The notes: generated by a model not told the origin, from the letters alone. A DNA stretch of 64,000 nt from Desulfovibrio sp. (GCA_031288535.1 JAITRF010000077.1:1-64000); one strand, 5' to 3'; positions 16,005-25,553 are shown, numbered from the stretch's first letter. A program made the numbers and translations.

Positions 16005-18128
16005 CTATATGGCCTTGGCGGATGCGGCTTGGGCAACGAGGCGCTCGCCTGCCGGGGTATTCAGCACCTGGCGGAGTATTTTCACCACATCGGAGTCGTA
16101 ATTTCCCGTCTGCCGTTCCAGGATGTTCAGGGCTTCGTCCACGGGCAGGGCAGGGCGGTAGGACCGGGGTTTGGCCATGGCGGTAAAGGCGTTGGCAACG
16201 GAGAGGACGCGGGCCAGCACGGAGATTTCGTCGCCCACCAGACCCTTGGGATAGCCCTTGCCGTCCAGGCGTTCGTTCATCTGACAGATGGTCTCCACAA
16301 CCGGCAGATCAAATTCGATATCCTTGAGCACGTTGCGCGCATATTCGACGTGGCGCTCCATTTCCATTTTTTCTTCCGGGGTGAGCACTCCTGGTTTCAG
16401 CAATATCCCGCGCGGCACGAACATTTTCCCGATCTGGGAGAGATTGGCGGCCGCTTCGATCGTGGCCGTGTCCTTTTCCGAAAGGCGCAGTTGCTTGGCG
16501 ATAAGCGAAGCTATACCGCCCATGATGCGCGAGTGGCCGCCGAGGAAGGGGTCGGCTTCCTCAATGGTGCGCACCAGGGCGTCAATAGTCTGCTGTACGA
16601 CGCGCCGGCTGCGCTCCTGGGTTTCCACAAGCTGGGTGATGTCGCGGAATACCGAAACTATGCCCTGCACGGTGCGGGAATTCACGTCTTTGAGCGGGGT
16701 TTTGGATATCTGGAAATGGTAGCGTTTGGATTGCAACCAGAGGACTTCGGTGACGGACACGCTTTCCCCGGTCATCAGCACATGCTGATCCGAGGTGTTG
16801 AGGCGTTTCGCCGTATCAAAGCCGAAGACCGCCGGTCCGTCAAGCCCGATCACGTCGTCCACCGAGCGCCCCACGGCGGCCGCGAAGGCGTTGTTCACAT
16901 AGCGGTAGGCACCCTTGCCGTCGGAGAGGGATATGGGGTCGGTTATGGCGCTGTTGATGCCGTCAAGGAGTTTTTTCTGTTCGTCGATCACGGACAGAAG
17001 ATTGGTAATATGGGAATTGATGTTGGACTGCTCACGGCCGACGATGCGCCACCAGCCGGCGGAAACCAGCAACCCCAGGGCCACCGCGATAAGTCCGGCT
17101 ATGCTGTAAATGATTTTCGCCCGTTCTGACAGCAACGCGTTGGTTATGGCGGAGTCGTTCTCGGCTATGATCCACCAGTCGGTGGAGCGCAGGCGGATGC
17201 CGGAAGAATATACGATCAGATTTTCTCCGTAAGCGGTCCGGATGCCGAAGGGCAGGGTGAGATCGTCAGCCTTGACGGGCAAATCCGTCACCTGGCGCAG
17301 TATTGTGGCCCCGGAAGCAATGTTCTGGTAGATATCCCCGTTTTTCTGCACCATTTTCAGCTTGCGCCCTTTCTCGTCCACCAAACCGGGGGAAAGTACC
17401 TCGGAGAGCTTGGAATCCACCAGTTGCGAAAGGATCATGACCGCAACCGCCTTGCCGGCCGTTCCTTGGTAGCTGGGCGACATTATCGGCAGGTATATGT
17501 CCAGAGTGATGCCTTTGGGCTGGATTTCAAGCGGGGCGTAAACACGCCTGGAAGTCTCCAGCACCTGCTGCACCAGTCTTTTCTGGTAGGAACTCAGAGG
17601 CGAAAAGGAAACCTCGGTGGCCATGTACGTCTCCGCCCGGCTGTTTACGATGCGGGCCGCGGCAAAGCCGGAGAAGGAGACGAATTCGGAAAGCATGGTG
17701 CGCATCAGGGGAAGCTGCGATCGCAGTTGATCCACCTGCTCGTCTCTGCCCGAAACTCCGCCCGCGTCCGGCGTTTTTTCCTCCGCCCTCGGCGAGCTGA
17801 AGAGCAGGGGGACGCTTGGCAGTTTGTCCATTTCCGAGGCGAAAATCTGGAAAAGATCCGAACCTACAAGTTGGGCGCTTTTTTCAACCAGGGATTCCAG
17901 CCAGGCGTCCGTCATTTCCACACGGGCGGAGGTAATGCTTTGCTGGCGCTTGAGAATGTCCTCCTCCGTCGTGCTTTTTGTCTCTGACATGGTGTGGTAG
18001 GCAAAGGCGAAAACAATGCCTATGACCACAACCACGGTCAAAATGCCGAGCCACAGAAAGCGCTTCTTGCTGTCAGCGGCCGCGGGCATCTTGGCGAGTG
18101 GCGAACTCGCGGTTTTTTCTTCGCTCAT
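16005..18128 (-). CDS. Membrane sensor with periplasmic domain, PAS and degenerate HD-GYP domain; candidate LapD substitute
   Basis: From ATG 18128 (GGAG 6 nt upstream) the protein has 707 residues. TM1 lies near residues 24-46, a periplasmic sensor of about 290 residues follows (Cache-like by size and topology), TM2 is IIYSIAGLIAVALGLLVSAGWW, then a PAS domain (INSAITDPISLSDGKGAYRYVNN region) and an HD-GYP-type domain. The HD-GYP active site is eroded: LLHDIGK has become NLSQIGK, the HHExxDGxGYP block is CQMNERLDGKGYP, and the VADVFDA aspartate is VANAFTA. Phosphodiesterase activity is therefore unlikely. Its place next to a LapG-type protease suggests a c-di-GMP or signal receptor that controls the protease through the periplasm. 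That role is inferred. Confidence 0.8.
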   Translation of the reverse strand: MSEEKTASSPLAKMPAAADSKKRFLWLGILTVVVVIGIVFAFAYHTMSETKSTTEEDILKRQQSITSARVEMTDAWLESLVEKSAQLVGSDLFQIFASEMDKLPSVPLLFSSPRAEEKTPDAGGVSGRDEQVDQLRSQLPLMRTMLSEFVSFSGFAAARIVNSRAETYMATEVSFSPLSSYQKRLVQQVLETSRRVYAPLEIQPKGITLDIYLPIMSPSYQGTAGKAVAVMILSQLVDSKLSEVLSPGLVDEKGRKLKMVQKNGDIYQNIASGATILRQVTDLPVKADDLTLPFGIRTAYGENLIVYSSGIRLRSTDWWIIAENDSAITNALLSERAKIIYSIAGLIAVALGLLVSAGWWRIVGREQSNINSHITNLLSVIDEQKKLLDGINSAITDPISLSDGKGAYRYVNNAFAAAVGRSVDDVIGLDGPAVFGFDTAKRLNTSDQHVLMTGESVSVTEVLWLQSKRYHFQISKTPLKDVNSRTVQGIVSVFRDITQLVETQERSRRVVQQTIDALVRTIEEADPFLGGHSRIMGGIASLIAKQLRLSEKDTATIEAAANLSQIGKMFVPRGILLKPGVLTPEEKMEMERHVEYARNVLKDIEFDLPVVETICQMNERLDGKGYPKGLVGDEISVLARVLSVANAFTAMAKPRSYRPALPVDEALNILERQTGNYDSDVVKILRQVLNTPAGERLVAQAASAKAI

Positions 18129-18230
18129 GTTCATCTCCGAACTTGTTAGGTTCCCGGCTGAAGGACAGGGGGCGTTGTCTGCCGGCAAACAGGCGAACGC
18201 CCGGTTATGCGCGCTCGGTGCCCGCGTTTG

Positions 18231-19073
18231 TTATTTTCCGGTTCCTGCTTTAGGTTTTACATGTCTCCACAGATATTCTCCGTTCACCGTATACAGAGGG
18301 GTGTAGTGCGTCAGTTTTTTGTGAGACAAAACTAAATTCGTTATATTGTCAAGAATATAGGCATCGTCGTCCACAAAAACCACCAGCACGGCATGGCCTA
18401 GTCCTCGTATGCCGTCTTTGACCGCGGCTATGCGCATAAGCTCGGGGGGAACTCCCAAGTCCACCAGGGCGAAAAACTTGGTTATGACGTAGTCCTCGCA
18501 GTCGCCGGATCTGCTCAGAAATTCGCGCGGCGTCGCCCAGTAATCTTCGACCCCCCATACTTCGTTGTCCATCTTGTACGGCCACTGGTTGAAAAAATTG
18601 GTTACGCTCTGCAACTTGTCCCGGATCGGGGCATCCTTCAGCTTGGCCTTGAGCGCAAGCCAGCGTTCCTGTACCTTCGCGTTATCCGTGGCGATGCCCT
18701 GCTCCGTGAAAGAGGGGTTTTTCGCTTCCTCAGCCAGCACCCTTTCCCATTTCGGCAGGTTTTTGATCAGGCTGCGAAATTCCACAGTGCCGAACAAGCG
18801 GATAATGGGCTTTGCCGGTTCTTTTTCCGCCGTCTCTTTATTCGGCGCGCCCTGTCCTGCGGGCGCGTCCTGTCCTGCGGGCGCATCCTGAACAACCGGG
18901 GCGGTCTGTTCTTCCAAGGGCTCCCGGGTGGCGGCCGCATCCGGGACCGCAACGTTCGCAGTTTCCCCGGCGTATGCGGGCCGCCCGGCGAGGCAAAACA
19001 GCAGGGCCAGGACGAGGGCGGCCTTGCGGCATTTCGGCGCCGGCTCACAGCTGTATGATATATATGAAAACAT
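18231..19073 (-). CDS. lapG: LapG-type periplasmic transglutaminase-like cysteine protease
   Basis: The bacterial transglutaminase-like cysteine proteinase fold is clear. The triad is in SGDCEDYVITKFF (Cys), GLGHAVLVVFVDDD (His) and AYILDN (Asp), with the family segment WPYKMDNEVWGVEDYWATPREF. An N-terminal hydrophobic segment ending PAYA serves as signal peptide. It is followed by an Ala/Pro/Gln-rich linker with repeats of the form QDAPAGQ. In Pseudomonas, LapG cuts the N-terminal retention module of a surface adhesin and LapD restrains it. Here the adjacent gene is the HD-GYP-like sensor rather than a GGDEF-EAL protein. GGAG precedes the ATG at 19073. Confidence 0.88.
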   Translation of the reverse strand: MFSYISYSCEPAPKCRKAALVLALLFCLAGRPAYAGETANVAVPDAAATREPLEEQTAPVVQDAPAGQDAPAGQGAPNKETAEKEPAKPIIRLFGTVEFRSLIKNLPKWERVLAEEAKNPSFTEQGIATDNAKVQERWLALKAKLKDAPIRDKLQSVTNFFNQWPYKMDNEVWGVEDYWATPREFLSRSGDCEDYVITKFFALVDLGVPPELMRIAAVKDGIRGLGHAVLVVFVDDDAYILDNITNLVLSHKKLTHYTPLYTVNGEYLWRHVKPKAGTGK

Positions 19074-19125
19074 GCCCGCTCCGGCTCGGATTGACAGGAT
19101 ATGCTCAGCGCAGAGCGCCGGACCC

Positions 19126-19251
19126 GGAGCATTTTACGCCTGGATTGCCGCTTGACGGCGAAACAAGTTCGCATTGCGACAATCCCGCGGCAAGGATTTG
19201 CAGGCAGATCCTTGCAGAGCGGTTTAACATTTTCAAAGTCAGACCGCTCTA
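19126..19251 (+). repeat. Family A structured repeat, copy A3
   Basis: This copy reads GAGCATTTTACGCCTGGATTGCCGC, CTTGACGGCGAAACAAGTTCG, GCGACAATCC, GCAAGGATTTGC-AG-GCAGATCCTTGC and the third hairpin AGAGCGGT...ACCGCTCT. It fills the gap between the second HlyD gene and lapG, and its last bases form the TAG stop of the HlyD gene. Confidence 0.88.
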
Positions 19252-20577
19252 ATGTTCGGTCATGGCATTCTGCATGGCTCTGCGTATCGGACCGATAATG
19301 TGGCTGAGCACAGATTTCTTGTCCGTAAGCACATCCACGCTGACCGTCATACCGGGCAGAATTTCCAATTCTTCGCCCCTGTACAATATGCTTTTGCGCT
19401 TAGTGAGAAAGCGCACCTCATACCAGGGATTGCCCTTTTTATCCTCGACGGTGTCGTTGCTGATCTTTGTTACAGTTGCCTCCAGCCCTCCGTAAATGGA
19501 AAATTCATAGGCCGTGACCTTGACCATAGCCGGCTGGTTTACAAAAAGAAAACCGCGGTCCTGGGGGGCGAATTTTGCTTCCACTTCCAGCACTCCGTCG
19601 GTCGGAATTATTTCCATGATGGTTTCGGCGGGTTTGGCGACGCTGTCCTTTTTGAGAATGATGCGCACCACCTTTCCCCGCACCGGAGAGCGCAGTTCGG
19701 TGCGCGTCACCAGTTCGTCCGAGGCCCTGATTTGCTGTTCCACGCTGCTTTGCTCAAGGCGGCTCTTGTTGATCTCGTCGGCTATGCCGGCCATGCGCTC
19801 GGCGCGCAGGTTCTGCAGGCGCTGAACCGCCGCGTTCACGCCGTTTTCGGCCCTGGCTATGGTCTGGGCCACGCTGTTCAGTTCGCCTTCCTGGGTGACT
19901 ATGCGTTGCCTGAGTTGCAGATACTGGATTTGGGAATAAGAACGGCCGACCATGGGCCTTATCGTGGCTTCCTCCTCCTTGAGCAGGGCGAGTTGGCTTT
20001 CATAAGCGCTTTTACGTTCTTTCGCCTCCGCCACTTCGCGCTGGCGCTGTTCCATCTGGGACTGAAGAAGTTTGGTCTGGCCGTCGAACTGCTCTTTGCG
20101 CGTGGCGTACATGCTCAGTTGGGCGGCCACTGCTTCCGGATACAGTTCCTTTTCATTTTCCGTAAACACCGGCGCCAGGTTGTTTTCTTCGGCTGACAGA
20201 CGCTTGATGGAAAGACTTAGTTCGATGTAGCGCGTTTGCAGATCCTTCAGCCCGGCTACGGCCTGGACGTTGGATATGGTGAGCACGGGCTGGTTTCTTT
20301 CCACCATGTCGTTTTCGGACACCAGGATATCCGTGATCGTGCCGCCCCGCTCGCTTTGTATGGGCTGCGTGCCCTGTGCCGGAATAATCTGTCCCTGCCC
20401 GCGCGTGACGTCGTCAATCATGGCCAGATCCGCCCAGATGAAGAAAACGCCGAAAAAGAACAGGCAGGCCAAGGAAAGGGTAAATGCCAGAGGGTGGCCG
20501 CTCCGGTTCATGGCCTTGTCGACGTCATGCATGTATTGCATGTCTACGGTTTCGCCATCGTGTGAAAATACGCTCAT
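19249..20577 (-). CDS. HlyD-family type I secretion adaptor, second copy
   Basis: The membrane fusion protein has a cytoplasmic N-terminus (MHDVDKAMNRSGHP), one TM segment near residues 31-52, and a biotinyl-lipoyl half followed by a long coiled coil of about 200 residues (repeated Glu/Gln/Arg heptads). A second lipoyl half and the C-terminal beta-barrel (ELRSPVRGKVVRI, GMTVSVDVLTDKKSVLSHI) complete it. Such proteins bridge the inner-membrane ABC exporter and the TolC channel. It overlaps the preceding hlyD-like gene by 4 bp (ATGA) and shares its architecture, so the pair is a tandem duplication or a functional heteropair. The last codons run into repeat A3. Confidence 0.9.
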   Translation of the reverse strand: MSVFSHDGETVDMQYMHDVDKAMNRSGHPLAFTLSLACLFFFGVFFIWADLAMIDDVTRGQGQIIPAQGTQPIQSERGGTITDILVSENDMVERNQPVLTISNVQAVAGLKDLQTRYIELSLSIKRLSAEENNLAPVFTENEKELYPEAVAAQLSMYATRKEQFDGQTKLLQSQMEQRQREVAEAKERKSAYESQLALLKEEEATIRPMVGRSYSQIQYLQLRQRIVTQEGELNSVAQTIARAENGVNAAVQRLQNLRAERMAGIADEINKSRLEQSSVEQQIRASDELVTRTELRSPVRGKVVRIILKKDSVAKPAETIMEIIPTDGVLEVEAKFAPQDRGFLFVNQPAMVKVTAYEFSIYGGLEATVTKISNDTVEDKKGNPWYEVRFLTKRKSILYRGEELEILPGMTVSVDVLTDKKSVLSHIIGPIRRAMQNAMTEH

Positions 20578-22007
20578 GCCGGTTTATCTCCGGAAAAGGC
20601 CGGGGTGGCGGCATCGCCCTTTCCCATCGTCCCGTCGCCGGCGTTTCCCCCGCCCTCGCCGGGGTTGTGGCCCTTGGCCTTGCCCTGCTGGCGGGATTTT
20701 AAAATTGGTTTCATAAGATAGTCGAAAATGGTTTTTTCGCCGGAAATGACGTTTACCTTGACGGTCATCCCGGGCTTTATCTCAAGCGACTGGCTCTGGT
20801 GCCTGAGCCGCGAGGATTCCGTCTGCAGGCGTACTTCATACCAGGCTTGGCCCCTGTTATCCTCGATCGTGTCGGCGCTGATCCGGGTGACAATGGCGGG
20901 CAGGCTCCCATAAATGGTGAAGTCATATGCGTCCACCTGGATGGAGGCGTCCATGCCCACGTCAAGAAAACCGCGGACAGACGGCTGGAAGCGCGCGTCC
21001 ACCTCCAGGGTGTCTTCAGTCGGCAGCACTTCCATAATGGTTTGCGCGCGCTGGGCAACGTTCTCTTCTTTGAGCAGGATGCGGCTTATCACCCCGTTCA
21101 TGGGGGCGCGCAGTTCGGATATGTTCACTTTGTGGCTGCCCGCCGCGATTTTCTGGTTTATGCTGTCCAATTGCCTGCGGTAGTCGTTGCGCTCCGCCGC
21201 GACCTTGGCCTGCCATTCGGAGTCCCTTCCGGCAAGGCGCGCTTCCTCTTCCCGCACCTCACTTTGTGTCTTGGATATGGTTTCAGCCAGGGCGTTCAGA
21301 TCTCCCTGCTGGCTTATGACGCGCTGGCGCAAGTTGAGGTACTCAATTTCAGAGTAGACCCTTTGCTGCACCAGGGGGCGCACCCGGTTCACCTGGTCCA
21401 TCAGCAGAATGAGATTTTGCTCGTACTGGGTTTTCTTTGACATGGCCTCGGCGACGGCGGCGCGTTTCTGCTCAAGCATCGCCTCCAACTCCCGCGTCCC
21501 GGCCTGGAGTCTGTCCTGACGCGTCGCGTACAGGCGCATCTGGTCGTTGACCATATCCTGATGGGACGCCGTCTCCTCCGCGGAGTAAAGCAGAGGCACA
21601 TTCGCCGCCTCGGCGTCCAGGCGTTTGAGCGAGAGGACGCATTCCACCTGTTTGGTCAGCAGGTCCTGGTATTCGGAAATAGCCTCGATATTGGACATTT
21701 GCACCAGCCTGTCGCCTTTTTTGACCTCCTGTCCTTCAATTACAAAGATTTCCTGAATGATGCCTCCCTGATCGCTCTGGATGGGCTGCACGCCCAGAGA
21801 AGGGGTGATTTGGCCTTCGCCGCGCGTGACCTCCATGCGCTCCGTGAACACCAGAACCAGCAGAATAACGGCAAAGGCCGTGATGGTACCGAAGGAAAGC
21901 AGATACGCCCACCTGTTCCCTTTGTAATGCATGGCCGCGTCCACTTCGGTCATGAAGCCGATGTCGGTCTGTGCGTGTTCGTAATTTTTTCCGAAAAGGA
22001 AGTCCAT
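20574..22007 (-). CDS. HlyD/LapC-family type I secretion adaptor, first copy
   Basis: It has the same architecture as its downstream neighbour: cytoplasmic head (MTEVDAAMHYKGNRW), one TM near residues 33-54, first lipoyl strand GVQPIQSDQGGIIQEI, a long coiled coil, second lipoyl strand ELRAPMNGVISRILLKEENV and a beta-barrel end (GMTVKVNVISGEKTIFDYLMKP). A Gly-rich tail of about 40 residues follows, absent from the other copy. It should contact the LapB-type exporter encoded upstream. The 249-bp gap above it may contain a promoter (TTGACT then TATAAA, poor spacing). Confidence 0.9.
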   Translation of the reverse strand: MDFLFGKNYEHAQTDIGFMTEVDAAMHYKGNRWAYLLSFGTITAFAVILLVLVFTERMEVTRGEGQITPSLGVQPIQSDQGGIIQEIFVIEGQEVKKGDRLVQMSNIEAISEYQDLLTKQVECVLSLKRLDAEAANVPLLYSAEETASHQDMVNDQMRLYATRQDRLQAGTRELEAMLEQKRAAVAEAMSKKTQYEQNLILLMDQVNRVRPLVQQRVYSEIEYLNLRQRVISQQGDLNALAETISKTQSEVREEEARLAGRDSEWQAKVAAERNDYRRQLDSINQKIAAGSHKVNISELRAPMNGVISRILLKEENVAQRAQTIMEVLPTEDTLEVDARFQPSVRGFLDVGMDASIQVDAYDFTIYGSLPAIVTRISADTIEDNRGQAWYEVRLQTESSRLRHQSQSLEIKPGMTVKVNVISGEKTIFDYLMKPILKSRQQGKAKGHNPGEGGGNAGDGTMGKGDAATPAFSGDKPA

Positions 22008-22256
22008 TTTTTCGCTCGCTTTCCCGTTCGCCTTTGCGGGTGCCGATGCTTTTCGAGGTCAGTCCTTCTAAATGCTGTAGGCAGAGTAATCACATTCTAT
22101 TTATAATCGGGGATGATACCCTCCAAAGTCAACTTTTTCCAGCGGCATCTCGCTAAGGAGCCGTTCATTGATTACCTTGATATTTATGCTGTAAGCTCCC
22201 AATAATTCCACTCTTGTAATAGAGAGCTATTTGTAAATGTTATTTATGAACAATTC

Positions 22257-25232
22257 CTAAGCCCTGGCCATTCCCGGCGCCTTGGGCTGGGGTCTGGCCT
22301 GGGGCTGACCTGCCGGGGCCGTCGGTCTTTGCCCGCCTCCGCCGACGCGGAGCTGTTCGTTGCGCAGGGCGTTCAAAACCGCGTTTTTGGGTCCGTCTGC
22401 CACCACGTGCCCGTTGTCCATGACGATCAGGCGATCGGCCAGATCCAGCATACTCAGACGGTGGGTGATCAAAATAAGCGTCTTGTTCCCCAGAGTGGCG
22501 GAAAGCCGTTGTTTCAGGGCGAGTTCCGAGCTGTTGTCCATATTGCTTGAGGGCTCGTCCATAATCAGGATGTCCGTATCCTGAAGCAGCGCCCTTGCGA
22601 TGGCCACCGACTGGCGCTGGCCGCCGGACAGGCTCATGCCGCGTTCCCCGACCGGCATCCCGAAACCGGCGGGATGCGCGCGCACAAAGTCCGTCACCCC
22701 GGAGATGTTGGCGGCGCGTAAAACCATGCGGTCATCGGCGTTTACGACACCGAAGGAAATGTTTTCGCGCACCGTGCCGTAGAACAGGTAGTTGTCCTGG
22801 CCGACATAGCCGATGCGGGATCTCAGGTCGACCATATCCAACTGCCGGATGTCCACTCCGCCCAGTTTGACCGCCCCTTCCGTCGGTTTATAAAGACCGA
22901 CGCACATGCGTCCCAGTGTGCTTTTGCCCGAACCCATGCGTCCGATGACCCCGACCTTTTCTCCCGGCCGGATGTGCACATTCACTTTTTCCAGGGCGAA
23001 GCGTTCCGTGCCCGGATATTTAAAGGACAGATCCTCAAGGGTCAGGGAATGTTCAAGGTGTCCGAAGTCCACGTACTGCCCGGATTCCGGCTGCTCCGTT
23101 TCAAGGTTCATCAGGATGTCCAGGGACTTAAGTGCCATCCGGCTCTGCTGCAAGCGGGTGAGCATGGAGGCCACCTGGGAGAGCGGGGCCATGGCGCGTC
23201 CGGCCAGCATGTTGCAGGCGATAAGCCCGCCCATGCTCAACTCTCCGTCGGAAATGCGGTACACGCCCCAGATTATGAGCAGCACGCTGACGGCCTGGGT
23301 GACGACAATTGTCAGGGTGACGGAAAGGTTGGACATGCGCTTGGTATGGTTGTTGGACGAGGCGCTCATGCCCACGACCTTTTCCCAGGCGTGCTGGATG
23401 CGCCCTTCGGCCATGGTGGTCTTGATGGTTTCAAGCCCGTTGATTATTTCAACCAGAAGGGCGTTTTTCTGCATGTTCTCCTTGAAACCCTTTTCCGCCA
23501 CCTGCTGGAGGGGGAACTGCAGGAAGAATCCGGCGCAGATGACAATAGGCACGGCGGTGATGGGGATGATGGCTATGGGTCCGCCTATGACGACCACCAG
23601 CACTATGAAGAAGACCAGAAACGGGAGGTCCACCAGTGCCATCAGGGTCGTGGAGCCGAAGAAGTCGCGCAGGGATTCGAATTCCCGCAGATTGTTGGCC
23701 AGAGAACCCGTGGAATCCGGCTTGACGTCCAGGCGCATGGACAGAAGGTGCTGCATGAGCTTGCTCGCAAGCAGGATGTCCGCGTTGCGGCCGGCCACGT
23801 CCACAAAATAGCTGCGCAGGTTTCTAAGGATGAAATCGAAAATGTAGGCCAGACCGATGCCCAGAGCGAGCATCCAGAGCGTGTCCACCGCGTGGTTGGG
23901 AACGACGCGGTCGTAGACGTTCATAAAAAACAGGGGGCCGCATACCGCGAGCAGGTTGACCAGAATGCTCGCCCCGAACACATGCCGGTAGATAGGCAGA
24001 AAACGCGCAAGCGTTCCCCAGAACCAGCGCTTGCTCTCCAGCAGTTTGATGTCGCTGGCGCGCTTGTCCAGTTTTGGTTCCGGCTTCGCGAAGATGGCGT
24101 AGCCCAGGTATTCGTTGGCCAGAACCTCGCGATCCACAGGGCGCGGTTCCATATTGTTCTCGGGGAAGAGCACTTCCGCCGTTTTTTCGTTCATCGACTT
24201 GAGAATGCAGGCTTTGTCACCTTGCAGCAACAGGATGCAGGGCAGGGTGAGATTGGAAATGGAGGCGAGACTCGGGCGATACACCGTTTTGGCGCGCAGT
24301 CCGGCGGATTGGGCGGCGCGGATGGCCGCCGAGGGGTGCAGGGGGCCGGAGGTTTTCGGCAGCCCGGCTACCAGAAGGCGCGTGGACACAGGTTTGCCGA
24401 AAAGCTTGAAAAGTCCTGCCATGCACTCGATGAGCGGCGGGTCGTAGTCAACGTCAGAGGGATCGGGCACCAGGGAATTGGATATCTGGCTCTCCGCGTT
24501 TTCCTTGCCGGCCAGACGCGTGGTGTCGATGGTGTCGTCCGCGTCCGGATCCAGCGTGCGCGGCACGACTTCGGGAGGGCTTCCCGGTGGAGGTCCCTGC
24601 GGTTTGGCCTGATCGCGTCCGCCCATGGCCAGGATGGCGGGATCCTGCACTTCCTCGATTTTGGCATCATCCGGCAGGCTTAGATCAGGCGCGGGAGAAC
24701 GCGCCTGGACACCCGAACCGTCAGCCGGCCTCTCCCTAGCTTCAGGAGGAATGCCTGGGGCTACAGAGGAACGCGCCGTTTCCGGTCCGGCAGAAAGCGG
24801 GTCGATTTTTTCTCTGGATATCGGAGGTTGGGTTTCGGCCCGTCCCGCCTCTGTCTGCAAAGGCGGTCTGCGGTCGTCGGCACGTGGACCGGCATCCGCC
24901 GGCTTTCTCTCTTCAACCTGGACAGGGGCGGAAATCTCACCTGAAATGCTGCGGAAATAGCCACGCGCGGTGTTGACCACCGCGGCTGCATCCGGGGAGT
25001 CAGTGGAAAAATCGGCTGTTTCCGCCCTGAATACGGCAAAAGGGTCATCGCAGACGCGATCCGGGGCGATGTCCCCGAAGTCGGGCGCGGGCCCGTCGAA
25101 ACTGAAAATTTCCGCGCCTAGCAAAAGATCGACGCTCTGCGCCGGACGGGAGGCGGGCGAAGACATTTTCTGCATCGCCGCCCCTCCGCCCTTGGCGGAT
25201 GCGTCTCCGTTCGCAGCTGTATTGCCCGTCAT
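22257..25232 (-). CDS. lapB: LapB-type type I secretion ABC transporter with N-terminal C39-like domain
   Basis: Domains in order: a disordered Pro/Glu/Asp-rich N-terminus of about 270 residues; a C39-like domain (DPPLIECMAGLFKLFGKPVS, later CILLLQGDKACIL) with no intact protease dyad; six TM helices; and the ATPase with GRMGSGKS, LSGGQRQS, DILIMDEPSSNMD and ITH. Inactive C39-like domains bind unfolded substrate in exporters of RTX proteins and adhesins. I start at ATG 25232 (GAGGA 3 nt upstream), giving 991 residues; the track start at 25304 adds 24 with no ribosome site. Usual LapB proteins are about 720 residues, so the N-terminal extension is unusual. Confidence 0.92.
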   Translation of the reverse strand: MTGNTAANGDASAKGGGAAMQKMSSPASRPAQSVDLLLGAEIFSFDGPAPDFGDIAPDRVCDDPFAVFRAETADFSTDSPDAAAVVNTARGYFRSISGEISAPVQVEERKPADAGPRADDRRPPLQTEAGRAETQPPISREKIDPLSAGPETARSSVAPGIPPEARERPADGSGVQARSPAPDLSLPDDAKIEEVQDPAILAMGGRDQAKPQGPPPGSPPEVVPRTLDPDADDTIDTTRLAGKENAESQISNSLVPDPSDVDYDPPLIECMAGLFKLFGKPVSTRLLVAGLPKTSGPLHPSAAIRAAQSAGLRAKTVYRPSLASISNLTLPCILLLQGDKACILKSMNEKTAEVLFPENNMEPRPVDREVLANEYLGYAIFAKPEPKLDKRASDIKLLESKRWFWGTLARFLPIYRHVFGASILVNLLAVCGPLFFMNVYDRVVPNHAVDTLWMLALGIGLAYIFDFILRNLRSYFVDVAGRNADILLASKLMQHLLSMRLDVKPDSTGSLANNLREFESLRDFFGSTTLMALVDLPFLVFFIVLVVVIGGPIAIIPITAVPIVICAGFFLQFPLQQVAEKGFKENMQKNALLVEIINGLETIKTTMAEGRIQHAWEKVVGMSASSNNHTKRMSNLSVTLTIVVTQAVSVLLIIWGVYRISDGELSMGGLIACNMLAGRAMAPLSQVASMLTRLQQSRMALKSLDILMNLETEQPESGQYVDFGHLEHSLTLEDLSFKYPGTERFALEKVNVHIRPGEKVGVIGRMGSGKSTLGRMCVGLYKPTEGAVKLGGVDIRQLDMVDLRSRIGYVGQDNYLFYGTVRENISFGVVNADDRMVLRAANISGVTDFVRAHPAGFGMPVGERGMSLSGGQRQSVAIARALLQDTDILIMDEPSSNMDNSSELALKQRLSATLGNKTLILITHRLSMLDLADRLIVMDNGHVVADGPKNAVLNALRNEQLRVGGGGQRPTAPAGQPQARPQPKAPGMARA

Positions 25233-25467
25233 TGTTCCTCGCACCGGCAAATATGCAACCAGCGGTTTTCTTTCATGCCTACTGTATAGGCCCTTATCCG
25301 GCACTCGTCAACAATCGCGGAGTCGGACCGGTGAGCGGATTTTGCCAGGGGCACGGAGAAGAAAATTTTCAATTCAGTGGGGTTTTATGAAAATATCAAT
25401 AAAAATTGGAAAAAAAATAAAAAAAAAATCAAGAAAAAGTATATAGTTTTTCTAGAAAAAGTCAATA

Positions 25468-25499
25468 AAATCGGGAAGATAGATATATCTTCCCGATTT
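25468..25499. terminator. 14-bp stem hairpin with T-rich flank (terminator or operator)
   Basis: AAATCGGGAAGATA and TATCTTCCCGATTT pair perfectly around GATA. The right flank GAATGAAAATTTTTT resembles a terminator tail. Because it lies upstream of both divergent genes, it may instead be an operator or stop stray transcription. Confidence 0.5.
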
Positions 25500-25523
25500 G
25501 AATGAAAATTTTTTAAAAATCGC

Positions 25524-25553
25524 TTGACACGGACGGGAAATTTTGATTAAAAA
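25524..25553 (+). promoter_or_regulatory. Candidate sigma70 promoter for the tolC-type gene
   Basis: TTGACA at 25524-25529 is a perfect -35 box. The best -10 match is TAAAAA 18 bp downstream, a 4/6 match. This implies a 5' leader of roughly 210 nt. Confidence 0.45.

Noticed and set aside
22974-24683. 569-residue plus-strand ORF antisense to lapB
   Set aside because: It is the complement of a clear ABC transporter, with composition typical of antisense frames.
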